Source of the DNA: Mycolicibacterium chubuense NBB4
Lineage (GTDB): Bacteria; Actinomycetota; Actinomycetes; Mycobacteriales; Mycobacteriaceae
Assembly (NCBI RefSeq): GCF_000266905.1
Contig: NC_018027.1
Coordinates: 124,001-188,000 of the forward strand
DNA length: 64,000 bases
Direction: 5' to 3'
Position 1 is the first letter of the stretch, and each line of letters opens with the position of its first letter. Under the pieces are notes generated by a model. The model was given only the letters and a program-made list of their open reading frames with translations, did not search any database and was not told where the DNA came from. Made by a program: the position numbers and the translations under genes. Below, in pieces: positions 18,897 to 27,289 of the stretch.

Positions 18897-18921
18897 ATTA
18901 CTACACAGATAATCCACTAAT
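18897..18921. promoter_or_regulatory. Divergent promoter region of the MAA operon with candidate TetR operator
   Basis: The 205 bases between the HAD gene and tetR are clearly AT-richer than the flanks around 18870-18955, as expected of a promoter region. An imperfect inverted repeat runs from ATTACTAC (18897-18904) to the complement CCACTAAT (18914-18921): the outer ATTA-T matches on both sides. This is a plausible site for the TetR protein. The repeat is visible but imperfect, so the call is tentative. Confidence 0.35.
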
Positions 18922-18957
18922 GGAAAGAGTGGGCATCAGTTAATTTCTGACACATCG

Positions 18958-19557
18958 ATGACGCGACGGCCAGCCGTAACGGGAGGTTCACACACCGTGC
19001 CCAGCTCTGCGGACAGGGGCAGCGAGGACGCGCGCGTCGCCCGTACCCGCGCCGACGTGTCCCGCGCCGCGCTGGACGTCTTGAGGTCCGAGGGATGGGA
19101 CGACGTGACGCACGCGAAGGTGGCGGAGGTCGCGGGTTATTCGAAAACCACCCTCTACGCGCACTGGCCGTCGCGGCTGGACCTGGTGACGCTGGCTCTC
19201 GACGCGCTCGGCGAACTGCCGCACCACGCCACGACTGGGGACCTGCGCAGTGATCTGATCGGCGAGTTGACCGTGTTCCGGCGAGCCATCGAGGAGCTGA
19301 AGCTCGACCACATCCTCTCGGGTCTGGCGCAGTGGGCGTCTGTCGACGAGATCGCCGTCCTGCGCGACCGGATCAACGCCGAAGGTCAGCGGCCGATGCG
19401 CGAACTGCTGGCACAACGGTTCTCCGGTGCCCGACTCGAGGCCGCGCTGTCGATGCTGACCGGGGTCGTGGCCTGTCCGTCACTGATGTTCGGCGCGCTG
19501 CCCGAGGATACCGTCGTCGAGGCGGCGGTGGACATCGTCCTGTCGACCCGGAGCTGA
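18958..19557 (+). CDS. TetR family regulator divergent from the MAA operon
   Basis: The protein has 199 residues from ATG 18958; a GTG at 18997 preceded by GGGAGG is an equally good start and would give 186. The helix-turn-helix is typical: SRAALDVLRSEGWDDVTHAKVAEVAGYSKTTLYAHWPSRLDLV. The rest is a helical ligand-binding domain (LIGELTVFRRAIEEL, VDEIAVLRDRINAEGQRPMREL). Divergent placement against the six-gene mycosporine-type operon makes it the likely local repressor. The inducing signal is unknown; a pathway product or light/oxidative stress are guesses. Confidence 0.82.
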   Translation: MTRRPAVTGGSHTVPSSADRGSEDARVARTRADVSRAALDVLRSEGWDDVTHAKVAEVAGYSKTTLYAHWPSRLDLVTLALDALGELPHHATTGDLRSDLIGELTVFRRAIEELKLDHILSGLAQWASVDEIAVLRDRINAEGQRPMRELLAQRFSGARLEAALSMLTGVVACPSLMFGALPEDTVVEAAVDIVLSTRS

Positions 19558-19660
19558 CGGCTCCAGAGCCGGTTGGGTGAGAGACCGGCACTGAGTGCGC
19601 TGAACGACCGCAGCACCATCGCGATTTTTGATCTGCGGCGACCGACAGGGCGTGTTGAAC

Positions 19661-19849
19661 ATGCCTGGCCCTCAACCGAATTCGTTGACCGAGGAGACCG
19701 TCACCGGCCGGCGAGATTCGCAGGACACGACCATCAAGCTCGTCGACGTTGCCGAGTTCCTGGTGGTCGAGTTCGAGAAGGGACGGCTCCCGACCGCCGG
19801 ACCCCTGTGTCGCTCTGGCGACGCCGGAATGCCCTGTCCACACGCGTGA
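19661..19849 (+). CDS. Small hypothetical protein (low confidence)
   Basis: This is a 62-residue frame from ATG 19661. Its middle part (TTIKLVDVAEFLVVEFEKG) has G/C-rich third positions like real genes here, while both ends do not. I do not recognise it. It could be a truncated copy of one of the small helical mycobacterial proteins or chance. The surrounding stretch 19558-19931 shows nothing else convincing. Confidence 0.25.
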   Translation: MPGPQPNSLTEETVTGRRDSQDTTIKLVDVAEFLVVEFEKGRLPTAGPLCRSGDAGMPCPHA

Positions 19850-19931
19850 TTCGGCGGGCCGCCGAACGGCGAACGACGCGTCCCGACCGCCGGGCGAGAT
19901 TCGGCTGGCCCCGGCGGGGTATCCCCCGAGC

Positions 19932-20300
19932 GTGTGGACGGTGAGCAGGCATATCGAGGCGCCGAGCGACGTGGTGTGGTGCCTCCTGACAGACCTCGAC
20001 GCGTGGCCGCGCTGGGGCCCCACCGTCGCCGGCGCCGACCTCGACGCAGCGCAGCTGCAGGCCGGTGCGACAGGGCGGGTGTGGACGCCCGTCGGCGTGC
20101 CTCTGCCGTTCACGATCACCGAGTTCGACCCGGGCCGCACCTGGGCATGGCGGGTCGCCGGGGTGCCTGCCACCCGGCACGGCGTCGAGCCCGACGGCGC
20201 CGGCTGCCGGGCCTGGATGAGCGCCCCCACCTGGGCGCCGGCCTACCTGCCGGTGCTCGCAGTGGCACTGCGGCGCATCGAGGCGATGGCCACCGGGTGA
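19932..20300 (+). CDS. SRPBCC family protein
   Basis: The protein has 122 residues from GTG 19932 (GTG 19941 is an alternative). It starts with the family's opening strand and helix, SRHIEAPSDVVWCLLTDLDAWPRWGPTV, where the W-W pattern is typical, then GRVWTPVGVPLPFTITEFDPGRTWAW, and ends in a helix (YLPVLAVALRRIEAMA). It is short for the family (usually 140-150), so the fold is minimal. Many such proteins are small-ligand carriers or cyclases; no function can be assigned. Confidence 0.7.
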   Translation: MWTVSRHIEAPSDVVWCLLTDLDAWPRWGPTVAGADLDAAQLQAGATGRVWTPVGVPLPFTITEFDPGRTWAWRVAGVPATRHGVEPDGAGCRAWMSAPTWAPAYLPVLAVALRRIEAMATG

Positions 20301-20387
20301 GCACGGCGGTTGAATTCGGCCGCCACGGGTAACACGTGTCTCAACGCGGCGTGATCACTCGCCGGGGCAGACAACGAGGAGCAGAAA

Positions 20388-20669
20388 ATGATCGGAACAA
20401 TCATCGGTGCCATAGTGGTCGGCCTGATCGTCGGCGCGCTCGCGCGGCTCATCATGCCCGGCAAGCAGAACATCGGCGTGATCATGACCATCGTGCTCGG
20501 CGCGATCGGCTCGTTCCTCGGCTCCTGGGTCACCTACAAGCTGGGCTACTCCAACTCCAACGGCGGATTCGAGTTCATCCCGTTCCTCGTCGGCATCGTC
20601 ATCGCCGTCATCCTGATCGCGATCTATCTGGGGGTCACCGGCCGCCGCAGCACCGGACCGCGGGTGTAA
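20388..20669 (+). CDS. GlsB/YeaQ/YmgE family stress membrane protein
   Basis: The protein has 93 residues and three hydrophobic helices, with GAGGAG before the ATG. The N-terminus (IIGAIVVGLIVGALARLIMPG) carries the conserved GALAR.I.PG motif of the transglycosylase-associated/GlsB family, followed by a second helix with GAIGSFLGSW. These small inner-membrane proteins are often stress-induced, with unknown mechanism. It is 5 nt from the next gene, so likely co-transcribed. Confidence 0.85.
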   Translation: MIGTIIGAIVVGLIVGALARLIMPGKQNIGVIMTIVLGAIGSFLGSWVTYKLGYSNSNGGFEFIPFLVGIVIAVILIAIYLGVTGRRSTGPRV

Positions 20670-20674
20670 CGGCG

Positions 20675-21118
20675 ATGGCGATCACCGAATCCCGCGAGAC
20701 GGTCATCGACGCGTCCTTCGACGAGATCATGGAGGTGCTCTTCGATCTCGAGTCGCTGACCGAGTGGTCGTCGGCGCACCAGAAGGTGGAGATCCTCGAA
20801 CGCGACGACGACGGCCGTCCGAAGCGCTCCAAGCAGGTCGTCAAGATCGTCGGCGTCAGCGACGAGCAGGTGCTCGACTACTCGGTCCACGACGACGGCG
20901 TCAGCTGGACGCTCGTCAGCTCGAAACAGCAACGTGCACAGGACGGTCGGTACACCCTGACGCCCGACGGCGACCAGACCCGGGTGACCTTCGAGCTGAC
21001 GGTCGACCCGACGGTCCCGCTGCCCGGCTTCGTGGTGAAGAAGGGTGCCAAGGGCTTGATGGAGACCGCGACCGACGGCCTGCGTAAGCGCGTGCTCGAG
21101 GTCAAATCCAAGGGCTGA
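20675..21118 (+). CDS. SRPBCC family protein (mycobacterial cyclase/dehydrase type)
   Basis: The protein has 147 residues from ATG 20675. It reads AITESRETVIDASFDEIMEVLFDLESLTEWSSAHQKVEIL, the N-terminal block seen in a multi-copy mycobacterial SRPBCC group, then YTLTPDGDQTRVTFELTVDPTVPLPGFVVKKGAKGLME with the long C-terminal helix. A role in binding a hydrophobic ligand is inferred from the fold. It is in an operon with the GlsB-like protein and convergent with ilvD, only 4 nt apart. Confidence 0.8.
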   Translation: MAITESRETVIDASFDEIMEVLFDLESLTEWSSAHQKVEILERDDDGRPKRSKQVVKIVGVSDEQVLDYSVHDDGVSWTLVSSKQQRAQDGRYTLTPDGDQTRVTFELTVDPTVPLPGFVVKKGAKGLMETATDGLRKRVLEVKSKG

Positions 21119-21122
21119 CGGG

Positions 21123-22823
21123 TCAGCCGCAGACCGCGCCGATCGCCGCCGAGCCGACCAGCTTCGTGTACTTGGCCAGCACACCGGTGGTGTAGACCGG
21201 AGGCAGCGGCTCGAATCCGGCCTTGCGCGACTCGAATTCGGCCTCGTCGACCAGCACGTCGAGCGTGCCCTTGCCCACGTCGAGCCGGATCCGGTCCCCG
21301 TCGCGCAGAAACGCGATGGGCCCGCCGTCAGCGGCCTCGGGCGCGATGTGCCCGACGCACAGGCCGGTCGTGCCGCCGGAGAACCGGCCGTCGGTCATCA
21401 GCAGCACGTCCTTGCCCAGCCCGGCGCCCTTGATCGCGCCGGTGATGGCCAGCATCTCCCGCATTCCGGGACCGCCCTTGGGGCCCTCGTAGCGGATGAC
21501 GACGACGTCGCCGTGGGTGATGGTGCCGTCCTCGAGTGCATCGAGAGCTGCTCTTTCGCGCTCGAAAACCCTTGCGGTGCCCTCGAACACATCGGAGTCG
21601 AAGCCTGCGGACTTGACCACCGCGCCCTCCGGCGCCAGCGAGCCGTGCAGGATCGTGATGCCGCCGGTCGGGTGGATCGGGTTGGACAGGGCGCGCAGCA
21701 CCTTGCCGTCCGGATCCGGGGGGGCGATGTGGGCGAGGTTCTCGGCCATCGTCTTTCCGGTGACGGTGAGCACGTCGCCGTGCATCAGGCCCGCGTCCAG
21801 CAGCGCCTTCATCACCACCGGCACGCCGCCGATGTGGTCGACGTCGAACATCACGTGCTTGCCGAACGGCTTGACGTCGGCCAGGTGAGGCACCTTCTGC
21901 CCGATGCGGGTGAAGTCCTCCAGCGTCAGCTTCACTCCCGCCTCGTACGCGATCGCCAGCAGGTGCAGCACGGCGTTGGTGGAGCCGCCGAACGCCATCA
22001 CCACGGCGATCGCGTTCTCGAACGCCTCCTTGGTGAGGATGTCGCGCGCGGTGATGCCGCGGCGCAGCAGCTCGACCACGGCCATCCCGCTCTTGCGGGC
22101 GAAGCCGTCGCGGCGGCGGTCGGTGGCCGGAGGAGCCGCGGAGCCGGGCAGCGACATGCCCAGCGCCTCGGCCGCGCTGGCCATCGTGTTGGCGGTGTAC
22201 ATGCCGCCGCAGGCGCCCTCACCCGGGCAGATGGCGCGCTCGATGGCGTCGACGTCCTCGCGGGGCATCAGGCCGCGCGCACACGCGCCCACCGCCTCGA
22301 AGGCGTCGATGATCGTGACGTCGCGCTCGGTGCCGTCGCTCAGTTTGGCCTTGCCGGGCAGGATCGAGCCCGCGTAGAGGAAGACGCCGGCGAGGTCGAG
22401 CCGGGCGGCGGCCATCAGCATGCCGGGCAACGACTTGTCGCAGCCGGCGAGCAGCACCGAGCCGTCGAGGCGTTCGGCCTGCATCACGGTCTCCACGCTG
22501 TCGGCGATGACCTCGCGGCTCACCAGCGAGAAGTGCATGCCCTCATGGCCCATCGAGATGCCGTCGGACACCGAGATCGTGCCGAACTCCATCGGGAAGC
22601 CGCCGGCCTCGAACACGCCCTCCTTGACGGCCTTGGCCAGCCGGTCCAGCGACAGGTTGCACGGCGTGATCTCGTTCCACGACGACGCCACGCCGATCTG
22701 CGGCTTGGCGAAGTCCTCGTCGCCCATCCCCACCGCGCGCAACATGCCGCGGGCCGCGGCCTTCTCGAGTCCGTCGGTGACGTCGCGGCTGCGGGGTTTG
22801 ATGTCTGGGCTCTCTGCGGGCAT
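21123..22823 (-). CDS. ilvD: Dihydroxy-acid dehydratase
   Basis: The protein has 566 residues from ATG 22823 (M. tuberculosis IlvD about 575). The Fe-S and active-site blocks are present: [41 protein letters not shown], and the C-terminal [30 protein letters not shown] with the catalytic Ser region. The enzyme dehydrates 2,3-dihydroxy-isovalerate and -methylvalerate in branched-chain amino acid synthesis and carries a labile Fe-S cluster. It is divergent from the copper-responsive DUF305/ricR operon, as in M. tuberculosis where Rv0189c faces Rv0190. IlvD is a known copper-sensitive Fe-S enzyme type, so the pairing may be meaningful. Confidence 0.95.
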   Translation of the reverse strand: MPAESPDIKPRSRDVTDGLEKAAARGMLRAVGMGDEDFAKPQIGVASSWNEITPCNLSLDRLAKAVKEGVFEAGGFPMEFGTISVSDGISMGHEGMHFSLVSREVIADSVETVMQAERLDGSVLLAGCDKSLPGMLMAAARLDLAGVFLYAGSILPGKAKLSDGTERDVTIIDAFEAVGACARGLMPREDVDAIERAICPGEGACGGMYTANTMASAAEALGMSLPGSAAPPATDRRRDGFARKSGMAVVELLRRGITARDILTKEAFENAIAVVMAFGGSTNAVLHLLAIAYEAGVKLTLEDFTRIGQKVPHLADVKPFGKHVMFDVDHIGGVPVVMKALLDAGLMHGDVLTVTGKTMAENLAHIAPPDPDGKVLRALSNPIHPTGGITILHGSLAPEGAVVKSAGFDSDVFEGTARVFERERAALDALEDGTITHGDVVVIRYEGPKGGPGMREMLAITGAIKGAGLGKDVLLMTDGRFSGGTTGLCVGHIAPEAADGGPIAFLRDGDRIRLDVGKGTLDVLVDEAEFESRKAGFEPLPPVYTTGVLAKYTKLVGSAAIGAVCG

Positions 22824-22870
22824 GGCGTCGATTATGCGCTTGGCATTTCGCCGGGCAAAACCGATATCGA

Positions 22871-22894
22871 TACCCCCGAGGGGTACTAGTACCC
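22871..22894. promoter_or_regulatory. RicR/CsoR-type copper operator
   Basis: TACCCCCGAGGGGTA (22871-22885) fits exactly the TACCC-N5-GGGTA palindrome known for RicR targets in mycobacteria. It overlaps a second perfect palindrome, GGGTACTAGTACCC (22881-22894), giving three half-sites in a row ending 8 nt before the ATG of the DUF305 gene. As ricR is the second gene of that operon, this implies autoregulation by copper. Confidence 0.8.
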
Positions 22895-22901
22895 TGTCGG
22901 C

Positions 22902-23522
22902 ATGAGGTCGATCACCACCCGCCTGGCTGCGGCCCTCACGGCGCTGGTGGCCACAGGGCTGCTGGCGGCGTGCGGCGGCCCCGAGTCGTCGACCGGAAAC
23001 GACCGGTCTTCGCAGTCGGACACGCCGGTGATCACCGGTCAGCCGGCGGGGTACAACGCCGAGGACGTCGCGTTCGCCGGCAACATGGTCGCCCACCACC
23101 AGCAGGCCGTCGACATGGCGGCGCTGGTGCCCGAGCGCTCCACCGATCCCGACCTGGTCGCCCTGGCGAGCCGGATCACCGCCGCGCAGCAGGCGGAGAT
23201 CAACACCCTCAACGTCTTCCTCGTGCAGTGGAAGGAGAACCCCGAGGCCGGGACGGGCGGCCGCGGCGGCCACGGCCAGCCCATGCAGGGCATGGTCGAC
23301 GACGCGACGATGGCGAAACTGAAGTCGCTGCGCGGCACGCAGTTCGACACACTGTGGTTGCAGTCGATGATCAACCACCACCAGGGAGCGATCGAGATGG
23401 CCGAGGCCGAGATCGCCAACGGCGCCAACGTCGATGCCGTGTCCATGGCCAAGGCGATGGTGACGACGCAGGAGAACGAGATCGGACAGATGAAGAAGAT
23501 GCTGGAGGGCGCCACACCGTGA
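22902..23522 (+). CDS. DUF305 lipoprotein
   Basis: The protein has 206 residues. The signal ends in the lipobox LLAAC. The mature part has the two DUF305 histidine motifs, [16 protein letters not shown] and [16 protein letters not shown], separated by about 100 residues with a Gly/His-rich loop ([13 protein letters not shown]). DUF305 proteins are ferritin-like four-helix proteins often found with copper genes. Together with the operator upstream and ricR immediately downstream (GTGA overlap), this supports a periplasmic copper-binding role. As I know it, M. tuberculosis has ricR at this position without a DUF305 partner. Confidence 0.85.
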   Translation: MRSITTRLAAALTALVATGLLAACGGPESSTGNDRSSQSDTPVITGQPAGYNAEDVAFAGNMVAHHQQAVDMAALVPERSTDPDLVALASRITAAQQAEINTLNVFLVQWKENPEAGTGGRGGHGQPMQGMVDDATMAKLKSLRGTQFDTLWLQSMINHHQGAIEMAEAEIANGANVDAVSMAKAMVTTQENEIGQMKKMLEGATP

Positions 23523-23845
23523 GTGAGAACCTCGCCGAACCCGGGAGCGTCGCGGAGACGGGTGCCCACGGCTATTCGGCACAGAAAGAGAACTACGCCA
23601 AGAGACTGCGTCGCATCGAAGGTCAGGTGCGGGGCATCGCGCGGATGATCGAGGAGGACAAGTACTGCATCGACGTCCTGACTCAGATCAGCGCGGTCAA
23701 CAACGCCCTGCAGTCGGTCGCGCTGGGTCTGCTCGACGAACACCTCGGCCACTGCGTCAGCCACGCCGTCGCCGCGGGGGGTGCCGAAGCCGACGCCAAA
23801 CTCGCCGAGGCGTCGGCGGCGATCGCGCGCCTGGTCCGCTCGTAG
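23519..23845 (+). CDS. ricR: Copper-sensing repressor, RicR/CsoR family
   Basis: The protein has 108 residues from GTG 23519, overlapping the DUF305 stop. It has the all-helical CsoR fold ([39 protein letters not shown]). The Cu(I) ligands are Cys50, His75 and Cys79, with the same 25- and 4-residue spacing as the C-H-C set of CsoR. It is beside ilvD as Rv0190 is. Cu(I) binding releases the repressor from TACCC-N5-GGGTA sites. The upstream operator means it controls its own operon and probably further targets elsewhere. Confidence 0.9.
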   Translation: MSENLAEPGSVAETGAHGYSAQKENYAKRLRRIEGQVRGIARMIEEDKYCIDVLTQISAVNNALQSVALGLLDEHLGHCVSHAVAAGGAEADAKLAEASAAIARLVRS

Positions 23846-23848
23846 AAC

Positions 23849-23913
23849 CCGCCGAAATTGCATTCCACGCGGCTGTCAGCGCGAAAATTCAACGTGGAAT
23901 GCAATTTCGGCGG
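23849..23913. terminator. Long perfect inverted repeat / bidirectional terminator
   Basis: A 21-bp arm at 23849-23869 (starting CCGCCGAAATTGCATT) is perfectly repeated in inverse at 23893-23913, with a 23-nt loop. It sits 3 nt after ricR and 4 nt before the end of the convergent hydrolase gene, so it can stop transcription both ways. The arm is unusually long and AT-richer than the flanks; it may be a dispersed extragenic palindrome. Confidence 0.7.
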
Positions 23914-23917
23914 TTGA

Positions 23918-25144
23918 TCAGCTGCCGGCGGCGAGCCAGCGGCACAGTCGGTCGTAGATGTGCGGGTGATTGAGCAGATCGAAGTGGTGCAGGCCGGTGA
24001 GGACCAGGCCGTCGTCGTCGCCGAACGGAAGCCGGCGCTTCCGGCCGCGGCCCGAGGCGCTCGACGGGCGCACCAGCCGATCGCCCAGCACGGCGCCGAC
24101 CGCGGCCGGGGCCGCCGAGGTGGCGACGAAGTGATAGCGCGCGTGGGGCAGGAAGGGCACCTCGCCGCACCTGTCGCGCAGGAACTCGTCGGGATCGGCC
24201 TCGGTCCAGTCGTCGTCGAGGAGGGCGCCGAAGCGCAGATCCTTGATGCCGTCGCTGCGCAGATTCAGCAGCTCGGCGATGGCGCGGGTCTCGCGGAGCC
24301 TGATCATCAGCCAGCTCGCGGCGTTGACGCCCTTCTCCAGGTCCGCGCCGAGGTGCGGCGAGCCCAGGCACACCACCTGCCGGGTGGCCCGGCTCCACCG
24401 GCGGTTCTGTTCATGGCCGTAATGACAGGCGCTGCGTGCCACCAGCCCGCCCATCGAGTGACCGATCAGCGCGACGCGCCGGACGGGCACCGGCCACACC
24501 TCGACGAGCCGGGTCAGCAGCTCGTCGAGCTGGCGGCCGTTGGTGGAGATGTGCAGCCCGGTGTTGTACCGGATGTCGATCGGCGTGAAGTCGAGGTCCT
24601 CGAAGAGCCGCTCGCCGTACCACCGGGCGTCCGGACTGGCCGTCGGTCGCGGCGGACGCCGCCACGACGACTCCGTCTGGCACAGACCGTGGACGAATAC
24701 CGCCAGCTTCTCGGTGGGCCGCGGGAACGCCGCGGTCACCGCGTTCGGCGTCAGCGGCACCGGACGGCCGTCCGAGCGCACCGACATGGGTGCGGCCAGG
24801 GTGTTGCCGCGCTCGGCGAGTTCGTCGCCGTAGATGCCGTTCAGTGCGGCGATGGCTTCGGCGACGCCGGGCCGCTCGTCGAGGGGAGTGTCGTCGTCGA
24901 ACGCCAGGCCCGACGCCGCCAGCGCACTCACCGCCGGGGGTAGCCGATGCCCGGCCGCGCCGAGCGTGCCGTACACCGCGTCGGCGATGGCGTCGTGGAT
25001 CACTTCGACCGGCTTGGCGACCGGGCCGATCGAGGAGAACACGCGCCCGGCGATTCCCCGGTGTATGCCGCGCACCAGCGAATTGAGCACGGTGAGCCCC
25101 TCGGCGGCGGCATCACCCAGGGAGTGGATGTCGTTGGTCTGCAT
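23918..25144 (-). CDS. Alpha/beta-hydrolase (esterase/lipase, PGAP1/DUF676-like)
   Basis: The protein has 408 residues. The hydrolase part starts after about 140 residues: EKLAVFVHGLCQTESSW is the oxyanion strand, VRRVALIGHSMGGLVARSACHYG carries the nucleophile in GHSMGG, then VVCLGSPHLGADLEKGVN, and FDDDGLVLTGLHHFDLLNH near the end gives acid and His. The N-terminal ~130 residues are helical and specific to actinobacterial members. There is no clear signal peptide. Likely a lipid or triacylglycerol esterase; substrate unknown. Monocistronic. Confidence 0.8.
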   Translation of the reverse strand: MQTNDIHSLGDAAAEGLTVLNSLVRGIHRGIAGRVFSSIGPVAKPVEVIHDAIADAVYGTLGAAGHRLPPAVSALAASGLAFDDDTPLDERPGVAEAIAALNGIYGDELAERGNTLAAPMSVRSDGRPVPLTPNAVTAAFPRPTEKLAVFVHGLCQTESSWRRPPRPTASPDARWYGERLFEDLDFTPIDIRYNTGLHISTNGRQLDELLTRLVEVWPVPVRRVALIGHSMGGLVARSACHYGHEQNRRWSRATRQVVCLGSPHLGADLEKGVNAASWLMIRLRETRAIAELLNLRSDGIKDLRFGALLDDDWTEADPDEFLRDRCGEVPFLPHARYHFVATSAAPAAVGAVLGDRLVRPSSASGRGRKRRLPFGDDDGLVLTGLHHFDLLNHPHIYDRLCRWLAAGS

Positions 25145-25240
25145 GTCGGCACACCTCCTGCGTCGGCAGACGTCCGCTCGGTTCGGTGAACACTTGTTCT
25201 TACTCCAGGGTAAGGTAGCGGCGCGTCATCGGCAACGCGG

Positions 25241-25540
25241 TCAGCGACCGAGGGCGTCCTCGATGCGGTGCACCTTCGCGGTGAGCTGCCCGGTGTAGCC
25301 GGGCCGGATATCGGCTTTCAGCACCAGGCTGACGCGGGGGGACACCGCGGCCACGGCGTCGACCGCCTGCTTCACGACGGCCATGACCTCGTCCCACTCC
25401 CCTTCGATGTTGGTGAACATCGCATTGGTTTCGTTGGGCAACCCGGACGCCCGCACGACGCGGACTGCTTCGGCGACCGCGTCACCGACGCCGCCGGTGT
25501 CGTCGCCGCCGGAGGGGCTGACGGAGAACGCGACGATCAT
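25241..25540 (-). CDS. MTH1187/YkoF-type thiamine-binding protein
   Basis: The protein has 99 residues from ATG 25540, overlapping the PPOX gene stop as ATGA. It has the ferredoxin-like fold of the MTH1187 family: [66 protein letters not shown]. The GY near the C-terminus and the GD.. opening are typical. Such proteins bind thiamine or related molecules and are cytosolic; their role is not well defined. Coupled to the PPOX enzyme. Confidence 0.8.
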   Translation of the reverse strand: MIVAFSVSPSGGDDTGGVGDAVAEAVRVVRASGLPNETNAMFTNIEGEWDEVMAVVKQAVDAVAAVSPRVSLVLKADIRPGYTGQLTAKVHRIEDALGR

Positions 25541-25932
25541 TGTTTGCTGTACCCCGTCGGCCGCACGACGAGGATCACCCGGTCGGCCTTGTCGGCGGGC
25601 GGCTCGGTCAGCGGCCCGCTGTAGCGGTCGTTGAGCTGCAGGTAGAACGCGCCCTCCGGGTCCGGCACGATCTCCTCGACGACACCGCGCACCTCCAGGT
25701 ACCGGTACGGGTTGTCGGGGTCGCTGACCGACATCGCGACGTTGGGGTTGGCGGTGACGTTGTGGTACTTCTGCCGCTTCGTGGTGTGGGTGAACCGCAG
25801 CAGCTCGCCGTTCCAGTGGAACCACATCGGATTGACCTGCGGATTCCCGTCAGGCCGGGTGGTGGCCAGATGGCCGTACAGCGGGAGGTCCAGCAGGTGT
25901 TCGTATCCATCGGGAATCGTGGGCATGACCAT
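25537..25932 (-). CDS. PPOX-class (F420-type) oxidoreductase
   Basis: The protein has 131 residues. It is a split-barrel flavin/deazaflavin protein: [30 protein letters not shown], then [39 protein letters not shown] and a C-terminal [14 protein letters not shown]. It resembles mycobacterial Rv1155-like enzymes that reduce with F420H2. The substrate is unknown. Start could also be the ATG 6 nt downstream. It forms a two-gene operon with the thiamine-binding-type protein. The spacer to the divergent ldt gene is 174 bp. Confidence 0.82.
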   Translation of the reverse strand: MVMPTIPDGYEHLLDLPLYGHLATTRPDGNPQVNPMWFHWNGELLRFTHTTKRQKYHNVTANPNVAMSVSDPDNPYRYLEVRGVVEEIVPDPEGAFYLQLNDRYSGPLTEPPADKADRVILVVRPTGYSKQ

Positions 25933-26106
25933 TCATAACCTGTCCCGCAACCGGCGCCATCCCGCCGGGTAACGTCCGGGCCCCCCAGACCGATCAAATA
26001 CGCAGTTCAGAGGCATCGGCAGGCCTTCGGGGGCCTGCGCACCGAGAAGACGGACCGCCGCGCTGTGCCACACTGGGCACAACGCGCGGGACTGGGAGGT
26101 ACACGT

Positions 26107-27126
26107 ATGCGGCAGCGAAACAGGAGCCGGCGGATCGCCATGGTGATGGCCGCGGCCGTGATCGCGGGACTGACGCTGAGCGCCCCGCCGGCGCTGGCTC
26201 AACCCGACGTCGCGCCGCCACCGGCTCCCGTCGACCCGGGTGCTCTGCCGGCGCCTCCCGCGAACCCGTTCGCCTTCGCGAACCCCTTCGCGCCCCCGCC
26301 TCCGCCCGCCGCAGCGCCGGCACCCGTGGATCCATTCGCGCCGATCCCCGGCGAGCCGATGGCCATCCCCGAGGGCACCCCGGCGGGACAGAACCCGACG
26401 CCGTTCGTCGGTCAGCCGCCGTTCGTGCCGCCGTCGTTCAACCCGACCAACGGCTCGAAGGTCGGCGCCGCCAAGCCGATCTACATCAACTTCCAGCGCC
26501 CGATCGCCAACAAGCCGATGGCCGAGGGCGCGATCCACATCTCGTCCGTGCCGCCGGTGCCGGGCCGGTTCTACTGGACCAGCGACACGCAGGTGCGCTG
26601 GCGCCCGCAGGACTTCTGGCCGGCAGGCACCGTGGTCAACATCGACGCGGCCGGGACCAAATCGAGTTTCACGGTTCCCGAGCAGTTGGTCGCGACCGTC
26701 GACGACGCGACACACACCATGACGGTCGTCCGCAACGGCAAGGTCGAGAAGACCTTCCCGGTGTCGATGGGCAAGCCCGACGGCAAGCACGAGACCAAGA
26801 ACGGCACCTACTACGTGCTGGAGAAGTTCGCCGACATGATCATGGACTCGTCCACCTACGGGGTGCCGGTCGACTCGCCCCAGGGTTACAAGCTCAAGGT
26901 GCAGGACGCCGTTCGCATCGACAACAGCGGCGCGTTCGTGCACAGCGCGCCGTGGTCGGTGGCCGACCAGGGCAAGCGCAACGTCAGCCACGGCTGTATC
27001 AATCTGAGCCCGGCCAACGCCCAGTGGTTCTACGACAACTTCGGCAGCGGCGACCCGATCGTCATCAAGAACTCCGTCGGCACCTACAACCAGCCCGACG
27101 GTGCGTCGGACTGGCAGATGTTCTAA
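26107..27126 (+). CDS. L,D-transpeptidase (Ldt4/Rv0192-like)
   Basis: The protein has 339 residues from ATG 26107. A signal peptide ([22 protein letters not shown]) is followed by a Pro/Ala-rich spacer (about 33-105), an Ig-like domain ([14 protein letters not shown] to about 190), and the YkuD catalytic domain with [16 protein letters not shown] and the active-site SHGCIN (Cys297). It makes 3-3 cross-links in peptidoglycan in the periplasm, activities that are targets of carbapenems. Position after ricR/ilvD fits Rv0192. The 3' end of the gene is echoed in a short direct repeat downstream. Confidence 0.9.
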   Translation: MRQRNRSRRIAMVMAAAVIAGLTLSAPPALAQPDVAPPPAPVDPGALPAPPANPFAFANPFAPPPPPAAAPAPVDPFAPIPGEPMAIPEGTPAGQNPTPFVGQPPFVPPSFNPTNGSKVGAAKPIYINFQRPIANKPMAEGAIHISSVPPVPGRFYWTSDTQVRWRPQDFWPAGTVVNIDAAGTKSSFTVPEQLVATVDDATHTMTVVRNGKVEKTFPVSMGKPDGKHETKNGTYYVLEKFADMIMDSSTYGVPVDSPQGYKLKVQDAVRIDNSGAFVHSAPWSVADQGKRNVSHGCINLSPANAQWFYDNFGSGDPIVIKNSVGTYNQPDGASDWQMF

Positions 27127-27196
27127 CGCACGACGACGATCAAGCGGCGAGGGACGAGCCGCGTTGAGGAGTCGGGCAGATCTTCTAACGCACGAC
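27113..27196 (+). repeat. Short direct repeat of the ldt gene 3' end
   Basis: GGCAGATGTTCTAACGCACG (27113-27132), which includes the ldt stop codon, recurs as GGCAGATCTTCTAACGCACG (27175-27194) with one mismatch; the match extends 2 bases more. The copies are 62 bp apart. It may be the trace of a small duplication. The 163-bp gap holds no gene. Confidence 0.7.
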
Positions 27197-27289
27197 CGTC
27201 TTTCCCGGCGCGCGGCCCGTCGCCCGTGCCACCATGGGCTCAAGCCGATGGCCTGGTAGCGGCCGTCGGCACCCAGGTGAGGGTGGGCG

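Noticed and set aside
19373..20230. Minus-strand open frame between tetR and the SRPBCC gene
   Set aside because: It overlaps the well-supported plus-strand genes at both ends and has no domain or start signals.
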